Source of the DNA: Posidonia oceanica
Taxonomy: Eukaryota; Streptophyta; Magnoliopsida; Alismatales; Posidoniaceae
Assembly (NCBI GenBank): GCA_037176725.1
Contig: JAZBRS010000013.1
Coordinates: forward strand, 5,273,001 to 5,337,000
Direction: 5' to 3'
Length of the DNA: 64,000 bases
In this document: piece after piece, positions 12,559-23,983 of the stretch
Layout: every line of letters starts with the position of its first letter
Position numbering within the stretch: the first letter of the stretch is position 1
The notes under the pieces: generated by a model
The model's database searches: none
What the model was told of the DNA's origin: nothing
Seen by the model: only the letters and a program-made list of their open reading frames with translations
Program-made: the position numbers and the translations under genes

Positions 12559-13632
12559 TATCATAATATCCTCAATAAACCAATAAATATCACTCAATAA
12601 ACCAATAATGGTACTAGTATGCACCTATAGTCAGTTGTTGTCTCTCTCCATCAGGCTTCCATATGTAGACCATGGTTAACTGAATCCATTATGGTAGAAA
12701 TGACTAACTTACTCTTAACTAAGTCCTACTCATGTAGTGGTGGTGGATGTGCTTTCTCATGGTGGGTGCAAGAGGAGGAAAAGGAAGGAGGTGGTAGGGT
12801 GGTGGTTGTTTATATTTGGGTTTTTTGTCTCAATACCCTCATTAAATATCATAATGTCCTTTATACACTCGTTATAACAAAAATTACATGTATACACTCA
12901 ATAATCAATAATTTTACTAGTATGCACCTATGTCAGTTGTCGTCTCTCTCTGTTAGGCTTCCATTTCGACCATGGTTAAGTGAACCCATTACAGTAGAAA
13001 TAACTAACTCATCCTGAATTAAGTCCTACTCATGTAGTGGTGGTAGAGGTGCTTTCCGATGCTGAATGGAAGAGGAGGGAGGTGGTAAGGTGGTGGTGGA
13101 GGTACTTTTTGGTGGTGGATGGAGATACTTTCCAATGATGGGTGGAGGAGGAGGAGGAAAAGGAGGGAGGTGGTAGTGGTAGTGGTGGATGTGCTTTTTG
13201 GTGATAAGTGAAGGGGAAGAGGAAGGAAGTGGTAGTGGTAGTGGTAGTGGTCGTGGTAGTGGTGGTGGTTGAGGTGTTTCCAGTGGTCAGTGGAGAAGGT
13301 AGAAGAGAAGGGAGGTGGTAGTGGATGTGTTTTCCAGAATTCCAGTGATGTGTGAAGGAGGAGAAAGAGGAGGGAGGTGGAGGAGAGAAATAGGAGGAAT
13401 AGAAAATAAAAATGAAAATGGAAATGGAAAATATATAGGGATTATAAGGTAATTTCAAGTGTCCTTAATGTCAATTACTAACGTAAAGTTGGGATTTAAA
13501 CTAACCAAAGTACATACAGATAACATTATTGGTTTATTAGATGTATACAGGAAATTTTTGTTATAATATATGTATAGATGACATTATGATGTTTAACGAG
13601 GATATTGAGACAAAAAATAATTTATATTTTGG
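12518..13632. mobile_element. TIR element with GGTGGT-rich minisatellite core and duplicated left arm
   Basis: The left arm occurs twice, at about 12,518 and about 12,809 (period about 291 bp). The reverse complement of about 13,505-13,632 matches it through TTTTTTGTCTCAATA, ATCATAATGTC, TTATAACAAAAATT and TGTATACA. The interior (12,735-12,800 and 13,030-13,400) is a purine-rich degenerate minisatellite of GGTGGTAGTGG and GATGTGCTTT(T/C) phrases. The 142-residue minus-strand ORF over it is pure Ser/Thr/Pro/His low complexity and is not a gene. Confidence 0.6.
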
Positions 13633-15433
13633 TCAGTAATCAACTTCCTTGTACAAGCCTTGCAAGATATTGGGAAGAAGGATTTTTACGGAACTAATTG
13701 ATGGCATGTTCATACTTGAGCAATTTTCATGTAATTTTTTGAGGTTTGTCCAAGTTATCAACTTTAAAATAATCTCTTGACTTTTTTGGGCTGTGTTTGG
13801 TAAAATTTTTTGATTTTTGGCCAAAATCAGATTTTAGTAGGCGATTATTAAAAGAAGATGAATCTACAAATTGTGTCATGTTAAGAAAATAAAAAAAGCA
13901 AGAGAGAGTGCTTCACACGAAAATTGATTTTCTATATTGAGATTTGAGATTTATGTGATTCTAGAAAAAATATAAATTCATTTGGTAAAAAATCTAGACA
14001 TTTATTATTATTAAAGGCATTGAAATTAAAAAAAAAAGCTTTTTTTTTATTACCATGGAAGTCCCTCCCCCACCAAAACTGACAATCAAGTAGTAACAGA
14101 AGGATAAAACCCTAGGATGATATACTAAACCCTAGGAACAGAGGATTTGACCCTAGGATGATATACTAAACTCTAGGAACAGAGGATTTGATCTTGACAC
14201 TCAAGAAGATCTAAGTCTTATCTCTTCCACTCCCAATCACTAAATCATGCCTTCATAGGTTCTAGTATCAAACATAACATTGGTCTTTGTGACAATCCTT
14301 TCAACTTTGATATCAATATCAAATAACTCCTCCTTGAAGTCGATCTCTTCTTCTCAGTCTTCTTTTTCTCTTTCCTTCTCAGCCCTATGCCCTCCTTTGA
14401 GTGTATGACTATATCAACAGGAGTATATGAAAATAAGTTTTGACGTAATACTACCTTTGTACCTTAAAATTAGTAGTGTTATCTCCGAAAACACATGATA
14501 TTTAATGACATGAGTTATTCAAGATTGGTTTCAAAAGGTGAAGATATTGATATTTAGGCTAAAAAATTCGAAGGGTGATTTTAAAGAGTTGGGTAATAGC
14601 TCTAGGGATGCCATAAAGTCATCCTTCGAAATCTGTCTTTTTTTAAGAAACTTGCTTAACTTTAAGTCAAATAATACCATAAAGTTTTGATCTGGTACAG
14701 TTTGCTCTTTTCTCAACAATAAAAAGGCCCATGATCTCAACCATTCTTCATAAAAATAGAAAACGGGAAAAATATTTAAAAAAACAATAACATTGTCCCA
14801 ATCTTGAACGGCTCAAAAGTCGAGCTCATGATGTGACTTGTGAGCACTAATCGTAATGGATTTTACATGTAATACTATATTCATTAAACATAAAAAGGTG
14901 TATGTAGGTGTATTTTTCTTGTAGGCATTCTTTTTTAATTTTTTTATTTTTAAAAATAAAATCTAATTATATAGTTAATTAATCTATAAAATAATCTATT
15001 ATGTGTTAAAGTTTCATCCTAATCTGAGTTATATTCACTGTTAATTTTTAATTTAAAATGTAACGATTAAAATTTAACAAAATGTGTTGAATTTGAAGAC
15101 TTTTAGATCAAGAATTAATAGTTGTTTGATTTAAATGAAAATTTCATTATGTATTTATAAATATCTAATAAATACATCTATATGGTTATTTTTTTCTCCT
15201 ATGTATTTATTTTTTAAAAAAGTGCCTATAACCATATTAGATGTAGACACCTACACCAACCTTGTCCCCTTCATTAAATACAAAGATGACGAAATATACG
15301 ATTGTAGTCGGGGCCTAAAATGGTGCAATTGTACCCTCCATCTAAACCATTCATCTTTCGTTTTTCTAATACATGGACGAGATTAAAATAACCATATATA
15401 CTATTTCAAATCACTGTTTTTCTTTTCACAAAG
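13633..15433. other. intergenic DNA between a TIR element and the LINE
   Basis: No gene is recognised. A 41-bp unit (CCTAGGATGATATACTAAAC) is duplicated in tandem at 14,111-14,192. The remainder is AT-rich with short ORFs without domains. Confidence 0.55.
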
Positions 15434-15500
15434 TCAATTCACCGACCCATCATCAATGGTGGGATTCTCTACTCACCGACCCATCGTTCTGCACCCAACG

Positions 15501-16961
15501 GATGAAGTCTATTCACGGCTAGATTATTTGTCCACTTGTGCGGTAGTAAATTCCAACTACCATTGTATTACGGAGGAGGACTTGGCTTCTATACTACTGT
15601 CCCACTGGCCCCTCTAGGATGAGTGATCTATCTTTAAGGTTACGGATTCTAAGTTTATTGTCAAGTTCCCTGACTCTATATCTCGGGATGAAGCTGTTAA
15701 ATCTAGATGGTCTACAGTGGCGGGCATTCGGGTCTTCTTCGCCCCGTGGACGGCTAGTATCAACTCGGTGCATACTCTGGAAGAGGAAGGAGTATGGATT
15801 TGTTCAGAGGGAGTCCCATATCACTTATGGTGCGTAGAACTTTTTCATAAAATGGTTGCTAGCTTTGCGAAGCTGCTAGAGGTAGATATGAGCAACCCCT
15901 TGGCAAGATTCTCTGGATACGCCAATCTCAAAGTTAGGCTTCAGGGGCGGGTGATGCCAAGCTTGGTTCATTTCTCTTTCTTGCAGAAGGTATATCCTAT
16001 CCGCTTTAACAAAGTCTTGGATATATGTGCACCTCAGTAGCGGTTTGGGCTCGAGGGCACATTTGCTATGGGTTCCTCAGACCCGAGGGGACGGAAGAGA
16101 TCCTTTAGCAAAACCATCAGGGCAGGAAGTGGCCATAGGGGATTTCTTGGAAGGGGAGGGAGCTACGGAAATTTTGGGGGTTTCAACGAACTCACGGGCT
16201 CCCGCGACAATGTTTGGACCCAGAAACCGTTGGGAGGAGTGCCTCCTGAATGGGACTCTGCACCGGTCCCTCTAAGAAATGCAGCCAGAGTTCTCCCAGT
16301 TTTTGTTGGAGGCTCAAAGTTGGCTCGGACATCGACAGCGGTGGCTCGCAGCTTTGAAGGAACTCCAACTTCCTTCCCTCAGCCGCAAAACAAACTTGAT
16401 CATAGGAAAGGATTAGCCCCAACCTCCCTCCTGAGTGCTTCCATCCCTAAGGACTACTCTACCCCATGTGAAGCCTCAAAGAGCTCAGTTATTCCTACTC
16501 CGTCGGATGGTCATAGGGGCTCACCATGTACCTCTTCATTCCTCAAGTCCATGCAGATCAGGTTTAAAAAGGCGAGGGTCAAAGCTCTCCTTACAGAGAT
16601 AGATGATCTGGGCTTTGAGTTATCAACTACTGAGGAAGATGGCCAGACCACGGGGCTGTTCCAGTGGCCTTTGCAGGGAATATCTCTATACCTAATATGG
16701 ACCGCACCCCCCTACAGGACCATTGATCCAGGTACTAGCTCTGCTCTATCTTCCTTGGATATCACTATATGTAGAAGGATGGGGGAGGATCCATATTCCT
16801 CTGTCACAGAGTCTGGTTCTGAAGACTCTGGGAAATCCCTGTCTCATAATGATTTGAGCTGGGATTCCTATGGAGATTTTATGTATTTCTGTAAAAACAT
16901 TGGCCTCCAATTTAGAGACCGCGAAGAAGCCAAGGGATTTCTTGACTCTGCTAGGGTCTAG
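15501..16961 (+). pseudogene. LINE ORF1 (gag-like nucleic-acid-binding protein), with stops
   Basis: A single reading frame runs through the region, with in-frame stops at about 15,615, 15,624 and 16,038. The segment after the first stops reads IFKVTDSKFIVKFP, then WICSEGVPYHLWCVELF, a pattern of the DUF4283-type N-terminal domain of plant LINE ORF1 proteins. These proteins bind the element RNA and package it. The C-terminal part (16,068-16,961, about 297 residues open) is glycine/arginine-rich at first (RGFLGRGGSYGNFGG), then acidic and serine-rich. No intact CCHC knuckle was seen. It lies about 100 bp upstream of ORF2, as expected for an L1. Confidence 0.75.
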
Positions 16962-17062
16962 AATGGGTTACCTGCCATAAATCTGGACATTGATTCAGGA
17001 TGCGTGGATCTCATGAAGGGATGGCATTGCTAGACTTGTAGCAGGTAGCTACGTTTACTTAA

Positions 17063-17848
17063 TTGGTTATCATGATTATTCTCGCCTGGAATATTCGAGG
17101 ATTAGGCAGTCGAGCCAAAAGAAGGGAACTCAGGAACCTTGTTAGGATTTCTAAGGTAGATTATCTTATTATATTAGAGACTAAAGCTGAATCCTTGTCC
17201 CCCACCTCTTTGAGGAATATTGAGGGAGGGAGACTTAATCGATGGCTGGTTCTCCCGTCTAGGGGGTCATCGGGTGGCATTTTGTTGGGGTGGAATGACT
17301 CCTTAGCGTCTCAACTAGACATCCACCTAGGTGCTTTCTCGCTATTGGTCAAACTTTAGAACAAGGATGATTCCTTTGTATGGTGGCTAACCAAAGTGTA
17401 TGGGCCGTGCTAGACCCTGGATAAGGCCCTTTTTCTGAATGAACTTAGATACATCAAATCATTTGTTAGAGACAATTGGGTCATTGGAGGGGACTTTAAT
17501 ATGACTAGATTCTCTTTTGAGAGATCTAATGGGGCACATTTCACCTCTCTCATGTCTAATTTTAATGACTTCATAGCTAGCTACAGTCATCATGATTTTT
17601 CTCCCAATAATTTCTCTTACACGTGGACAAATTTCCATCAAAAGGCAACTCTGGTCAAGTTAGATCGGTTTCTAGTGTCCACGAATTGGGAGTCTCATTA
17701 TCCAGCGTCTGTATGTTCTGGTAAGCCTAGAATAGTTTCTGACCACTCACCCATTTGCCTCAATACTAGGCCTCCTGCATGGGGACCCTTTCCATTTAGA
17801 TTTTATTGTACCTGGTTGTTACAGGACGGATTTGATGCCCTAATCTAG
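17063..17848 (+). pseudogene. LINE ORF2, apurinic/apyrimidinic-type endonuclease domain
   Basis: The frame opens with MVIMIILAWNIRGLGSRAKR, the canonical start of plant LINE ORF2. Endonuclease motifs follow in order: ILETK, VIGGDFNMTR, TWTNFHQKATLVKLDRFLVS and SDHSPI. This domain nicks the target DNA to prime reverse transcription. In-frame TAG codons lie at about 17,357 and 17,411. The frame ends at a stop near 17,848, and a shift is needed to rejoin the reverse transcriptase frame downstream, possibly at the A run near 18,050. The catalytic motif residues are readable, but the protein cannot be made intact. Confidence 0.85.
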
Positions 17849-18134
17849 GACTGCTAGAGGCAAAACCTATAAGCTGTCTTTCCTATATCACTTCTGACCC
17901 GAAAGCTTAATAGAACTAAACTTTCAATCAAACAGTGGTTGCTTAGTCACAGGGACAATAGCTGAGGTAGACTGGCCAAGATTGAGACTCATGTCCAAGA
18001 TATAGATAGGATGGTAGAGCTAAGGCCCTTGTCTCTCAATCTGCTACTGCAAAAAAAATGAATTGAGACATCAACATCTGAGTATTTTGGAACACCAAGA
18101 AATCTATTGGAAGCTGTAATCTAGGATTCAATGG

Positions 18135-19419
18135 TTGAAAGAGGGAGATCTCAACACTTCTTTCGTTCACAAATCTACCTGTGCTCGGCGCCGTAGGAAT
18201 ACGATCACTTCACTGGTTATTAGGGGGAGTAGATCCGACTCCATCCAGGCAATTAGGTCTGCGTTGGGAGATCATTTTGCAGCTTTATTCAACAAGCCAC
18301 CTTTACCGAGCTGCCAGTTTAATTGGGATGATCTCTTTCCTTCCAATATTCCTAATTCGAAATCTATTTAAGGCCTCTTTCTGGAAAGGGAAATTAAGGA
18401 CAGTGTTTTCTCTCTCCCCAGGGACAAATCCCCTGGCCCTGACGATTTTCCACTAAGTTTTTATCAGCATTTTTGGGAGCCTTTAAAGGAAGATATTTTT
18501 CAAGCCTTTCATTTCTTTTTCCAATCATAGGATCGAGACACATTGAAATATATTAATCAGACCTTCATTGTCTTGATTCCCAAAAAGGTTTGCACGGATG
18601 CTGTCACAGATTATTGTCCAATCAGCTTGCTTAATAGCAGCTACAAAATATTGGCTAAGTGTCTAGCTTCTCGATTGTCGTCTATTCTCACAAATTTCAT
18701 AGATGACACTCAATGTGCTTTTATTAAGGGAAAAAATATTAACAATTGCTTCCTTGTAGCGTAAGAAACTCTTTACTTTTTGCACTCCTCTAGAGCTAGG
18801 GTTTCGATGATTAAATTAGACTCTGAGAAAGCCTTTGACCACGTAAATTGGGATTTTCTGCTCAACACGCTATCTGGTCTTGGCTTTGGAACTAAGTGGA
18901 GCTCATGGATAGAGATGTGTATTGTTACAGCTAAATTCTCAGTGCTTGTCAATGGATCTCCGAAAGATTTTTTTGTGGCATCCAATGGCCTCAAGCAAGG
19001 GGACCCCTTATCACTACTGTTATTCATTTTGGTCTCGTATGTTCTTAATAGAATGCTTCGGTTGGCATCTGACAATAATTTAATACATGGTATTAAATTT
19101 CCTCTTAATGGCCCTGAAGTCCTTAATATTCAATACACAGATGATACTTTGTTCTTTCTGGAGGCATCCGAAACTGGTCTAATTAATTTAAAGAGAATCC
19201 TTTGCTATTTCCAAATTGCCTTAGGGTTAAAAATTAAATTCACAAAATCCTCCCTTACTGGTATAGGGATTCCCCCTATCCTAGCTGACAAATTTGGCTC
19301 AATTCTTGGTTGTGTCATTACAACCATTCCGATTAACTACCTTGGGCTCCCCCTTTCCTATAAGAAAACATCCTTTAATGACTAGGCAGTAGTATTAGAT
19401 AAGCTTCACGTTCGCCTGG
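18135..19419 (+). pseudogene. LINE ORF2, reverse transcriptase domain (5' part)
   Basis: The conserved order of non-LTR reverse transcriptase blocks is readable in one frame: KSPGPDDFPLSFYQHFW, FIVLIPKK, YCPISLLNSSYKILAK, LDSEKAFDHVNWDF, NGLKQGDPLS and QYTDDTLFF, then YLGLPLSYK. The catalytic box is YTDD where most plant L1 elements have YADD. Stops occur near 18,369, 18,529, 18,762 and 19,382; several fit Gln or Trp codons changed by C-to-T or G-to-A. The frame is interrupted at 19,419 by the solo LTR and resumes at 21,873 without loss. Confidence 0.9.
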
Positions 19420-21867
19420 TGCAGACACCCCAATTTCGTAGTCGATCGTCGGCGGGATTCTCCAGAGGAACGTGCTCGGAAGTGGTGGGCCCCACATTCC
19501 AACCCGAACCTACCTAACACTTCAAAACCTATCCAAAACCTATCACACCACTAGCCCTCATAGCCTTGAGCTCGCTTGGTGGCCCAGCGTCCAGGAAACG
19601 ATCCCAGAATCCGCTGCAACAACCCAGTTTGGATCCTGCACAGGTTCCATGCGCGGGTTTGCTGCGTGTGAATCGTGTGCGGTCCCCTGTGTCAGTCGGA
19701 CATGCGGATGTTCGCGCGCCCCGTTGACTGGTGCAACGGCCTCCCCCTAGCACGCACGGCTCTAGGTGTGTACCCTGGGCTGCCACAGATGCTAGGCACC
19801 CGTCCCATCCTTGGCCAGCCACCCCGTTTGCTCCCAGCTACCTGCACAAGTCAACCCTCGCGCATGCACTATGCGCAGCCCTTGTAGCCCTTCGTGCATG
19901 GTACATGCACCCTTTCGGTGCCTCTGTGTGGCACGACCGCACGCCCCTCGCACTGCCGCTCTGCCACGACTCCGCAGCATGCCACCTTCCTCTAGCACGA
20001 AAAGGTCGGCTGTGGCAGAGCAAAACCACACTCCCTCGACCGTTTGAAGGAGACCCCTCGATCATTCTGTGAGAGACTCCATTGTTGAGAGAATCCGAGC
20101 ACTCCAGCCTCCCTCGAGCGAGCCCCTAGACTTCCCATGTGAGAGTGAATCCCTGAGAGCACCCCACCTTACAACCAAGCCTCTGGTCTTGAGCTCTCTC
20201 GCATTCCTCCACGACGCACCCGCCTTCCGTCGTCCGCCACGCATCGCCGACGTCAGGAGAGATACCTCCGGCTACACACGCAGGTATAATCCTCATTCCT
20301 TAGCATAGGAGCATCCTCCTCTAGCTTTGTATGCCTTCCTTAGTGTCGATTTCATGATTTATTCGAGCTTTTATCACTGATTTGTCGTGTCCGGTGATGG
20401 GTTCACTGCCTGCACGAGGCCGTCGGCCCTTGAGTGCATGGCTGGCCACATCTCGACCACCCTTGCATTCATAGCATTCCTGGCATGCTCCCCGCCTCTT
20501 CCCCACCCTCCAGCAGTATTTTCTTCGAGCTCCCAGCCTCCGTCAATGGTCGGCAATGCCAAGGAACCCAATGTCGTTGAGCGTAGGTCAGGGTGGGGGG
20601 GACAGCGAGTTCTCCTAGCATCCACTGCATCCATGCATCGTCCCCTACCTTCCCTGATGGTCCCCGGTGCTCCAGTAGTGCCTCCTCGAGTCCACGGCCT
20701 CGTCAATGGCAAGCTGGACTCGAGATGGTCGGCGTCAGCCAAGGAGAAGGGGAGCCACTGTTTTTATGCATTTTTACCATTGTGCATTGCTTATTTTCGC
20801 TCTGGCATCACCTCACGATAAACCTGGACGCTCCAGGAGGCCTCTTTGAGCTCACAGCCCGTCTTCACAGCCGGCCGAGTTCGAAGATGGCCGACGACGG
20901 CCAAGGAGGTCAGGGGAGGTGTCCGAGCTTGCCTTTTGCGCATTTTCTTGCATTGTCCTCTTCATCCTTCTTCCCTCCAGCCCTCCATGAGCCGTGCTTG
21001 AGCTTCAGAGGTTCCCGGCCTTCACCATGCCCGCCAAACCTCCGAATCGCCGGCGATGACCCATCAGAGGTGGGGAAGACGAGTCAGGCGTTCCATGGGG
21101 TGGAATTTTACATGGTTTCACTCTTGGATATGCCCTCTCGCTCGATCGGAGGTTTGCAGTAACTTTCGAATTGATTTCGACACACGATTGGGCGATGAAA
21201 GCTCATTGTCAGGAATAACCTGATGCGTAGGCTTGGTGCACGGGTTTGATGCGCAGTTTATATGCGCGTATTGTCAGTTCCAGACAGTGAATAGAGCTGC
21301 TATTTATCATTTTGATTTGTTGATTTTTTTCCTTGTCTGATCCTGACATTGCTACCCTAACCTATTCTATCAGTATACCACAACTTTATGACTCAGCCAT
21401 CCCCTTTAGCATGATTTCACTAGCATTGCATGGTTTACAAAGGCATGTTGTATATCGCCTTAGGCGTACATTAATTAGCGTGTTAGCCTATATTAAGCCA
21501 TATTTGAGCGGATTAGCCTAGAAAGACCGACTTCCTTGGGCGTATCGGAGGTGCCTAACACCTTCCCTGTGCGTTATAGGAGTCCTTACTCTTTCTCTGG
21601 ACCGCAATGACCTTGTGTCGCATACATTTGGGTCGGATTTGCATGTTTTCATATTGTATGAGTCATTCTGCATGTTTTTCGCATTCGGTTTTCCTTGTCT
21701 TCTGGTTTCTTCAATAGATTAGGTGGTGACTCCATGTTTCCTTGATTTCCCTTCGTATTCGCCTATTTTCCAGTGTTCCCCTCGAGTCGAGTCCCTCTCG
21801 GATGCACTGCTTGCTGTGACCCGATCGCCTTCGAGGCCCCTGCGGGCCGACCGTGTCGATGGTCACA
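19420..21867 (+). mobile_element. solo LTR of a Tat-like gypsy element inserted in the LINE
   Basis: The insert begins TGCAGACACCCC and ends GGTCACA, a TG...CA structure. It is flanked by the 5-bp duplication cctgg (19,415-19,419 and 21,868-21,872). Removing insert and duplication restores the LINE frame (HVRLDSWKSRYLSLGG). It carries the box of about 105 bp shared with element B (21,507-21,611) and a TGGTGACTCC word at 21,724. There is one copy of the box and no internal region, so it is a solo LTR left by LTR-LTR recombination. GC-rich ORFs at 19,472-21,162 are not genes. Orientation is taken from the shared box. Confidence 0.85.
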
Positions 21868-22960
21868 CCTGGACTCTTGGAAGAGTAGGTATTTGTCTTT
21901 AGGAGGCAGACTCACCCTGCTTAATGCAGTTTTATCTGCCATCCCTACCTATTATCTCTCTGTACTTCATCTACCGATTAGGGTAGAAAAAGAGATTGAC
22001 AAAATCAGGAAGCAATTCCTATGGAAGCTAGGAAGTAAGGATAATAGAAAATACCATCTTATTAACTGAAATAGAATATGTAGAGACAGAGATCAGGATG
22101 GGCTTGGGCTTCTAAATATTAGAAGTTTCAATACCACTCTTAAATGCAAATTATTATGGTACCTTATCTCTGATACAGGCAATGTAGGAAATAAGAAATG
22201 GTGTGGCTCATTAGAAGTTGATATTGCCGAAACAAAAATCTTGGATCCCTACTGAACTCATCCTCTAGGAACACTTCCCCTCTCTGGAAGGAACTGAAGG
22301 CTTGTTTTGCAATAGTGAACTCCTTCACTACATTTTCTGTTCAAAATGGACAGTCGGTGCTCTTTTGGCATAATAGGTGGTTACAACAACTTTCCTCCAA
22401 ATATATATTTCCAAAACTTTATAATCTGGTAAAATATAGAAAATGGTCCTTAGCAAAAATGGCGGTAGCATTCCCGAGGTGGGGGAGAAGATTGTTCTCT
22501 GCTAATCAGGTCGTCTCTCAACATTTGCTCTAGTAATTTACAGACTCTATTGCAAAGATATCTTTGTCTGTAGACGAGGATACTGTCGTATGGTCTCTTA
22601 ACAGTTCTCAGGCTTTCTCTGTTAAATCTTGTTACAATGGTTTAAATGATGGAGGTCTGAGATCCTCATATCAGAACAGCATCTGGTTTAGTGCTGTACC
22701 TTTAAAAGTGAAATTTTTCTCTTGGCTAGCATTAAAAGATAAGATTCTTACCCAGGCCAATCTAATTAAAAGGGGGTGGCAAGATCCTTTAATCAAATAT
22801 TTTCTTTGTAGCAACATTTACTTTTCCAGATTAACTCTTTCAGCTGGAATTCTTTATTACTTGGGATTTTCTGGGGTTTGTGGCTATTCAGAAATGAAGC
22901 CAATTTTAGAAATCATGTTAGGAACATTACATCAGTTTTTTGGTATATCTTATCTCTAAC
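21868..22960 (+). pseudogene. LINE ORF2, C-terminal half (thumb and zf-RVT region)
   Basis: The LINE resumes with DSWKSRYLSLGGRLTLL, AVLSAIPTYYLSVLHLP and KIRKQFLWKLG, the usual block after the reverse transcriptase core of plant L1 elements. After stops, the zf-RVT-like segment follows (VWSLNSSQAFSVKSCY, WFSAVPLKVKFFSWLALKDK, ILTQANLIKRGW). The Cys/His cluster normally following that segment is degraded. A stop near 22,067 fits a Trp codon changed to TGA. Confidence 0.8.
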
Positions 22961-23388
22961 CTCCTTTTTGCTAGACCACGGTCATTCTGTGCAAGGTGCA
23001 GACTCTTCTACTATCTGGGCTTTGCAGGCTAACTGGGTCATTCATAGTGGTTCCTTGAGCCAAGCTATTGAATACGCTGCTCCACCTCTCGCGAAGCCTA
23101 GCATGCCTGCTGATCCAGAAAATGAATGGGGAAGATGGGAGGAGTATCTCGCCCATTAAATTCTGATTATCCAGGAAATTGCTCTTTTCCTTGTGGATTT
23201 TGGCTCAAATAGATATGGACTCTGATAGATTAACTCAGTCTTTTAACATGAAAGTTTTTTGTATCCTGATGTAATATTTTGAATTCATCGATACATTACC
23301 CTCAGCTACATTATAATTTTTGTAATTTTGGAACCGAACGATGGACACATCGTCTATTTTTTTTAAAATTAATATAATTACCGTTTAC
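22961..23388 (+). other. LINE 3' untranslated region
   Basis: Sequence after the ORF2 remnant up to the A run at 23,389. It holds no ORF with recognisable content. Confidence 0.6.
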
Positions 23389-23399
23389 AAAAAAAAAAT

Positions 23400-23983
23400 A
23401 AACACAAAGAATGAGGATAAGATTTTTACAGGAGTCTGCATGAGTTCATTGTATGATTGCCTAATAAAGGGGTGATGTGGAGGATAAAGATGATGTCGAG
23501 GATTTTGTGAGACAACATTGCACCAAACACGATATAAAGAATGTCAAATGTGATTATCTCAATCGTGTTAAGAATTTCACTCAAGAATTTGTAAGAGTTA
23601 ACTACAGGACTTCTACAAGATGTCTGTGATGGTGGCAACTCTTACTTGGTGTCACAAGGTTGTTGACCTAGTGTTTTGAAGCTTGCTAAGGATTTGAGGT
23701 TCTCTCAACAAATGGGTTGGTTAAGAACTAATTAATACAAAGTCCTATATGATGGGAAGCCGTACTAGGAGGCCACTATGGAATGGTGGCTAATGTTATG
23801 TGGCCTAATATAAAAAAAAACTAAGCATTTTGCAAAATAGTAGTTAATATGGTTGGTCAATGGAAAACTAATTCAAGTATCCCAGTAATTGTCCTCCCAT
23901 CTACCTCATAATTATTCTTTTACCTACATTAACAAGAGAGGGAGACATGTTCCTTTGTAACCTCTAAATAGGCACTTCCAATA
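23400..23983. other. unassigned stretch between LINE and hAT remnant
   Basis: No gene or repeat family is recognised. Confidence 0.5.

Larger units (their letters stand above)
15434..23399 (+). mobile_element. L1-type LINE retrotransposon, decayed, split by a solo LTR
   Basis: The order ORF1, APE endonuclease, reverse transcriptase, C-terminal domain and short 3' poly(A) (23,389-23,399) is that of a plant L1 element. Without the 2,448-bp insertion it would be about 5.5 kb, a normal size. The 3' end carries the phrase ATAATTACCGTTTAC before the A run, typical of plant LINEs. The 5' edge is uncertain. A 7-bp word CACAAAG at 15,427-15,433 and again at 23,403-23,409 could be a remnant target duplication but may be chance. 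Every ORF has stops, so the copy is dead. Confidence 0.85.

Noticed and set aside
13030..13458. 142-codon minus-strand Ser/Thr/His/Pro ORF
   Set aside because: Encoded by a GGTGGT minisatellite within a TIR element; pure low complexity.
20374..21162. GC-rich ORFs of 122-189 codons inside solo LTR 1
   Set aside because: No recognisable domain, overlapping frames on both strands, and the whole stretch is bounded as an LTR with target duplications.
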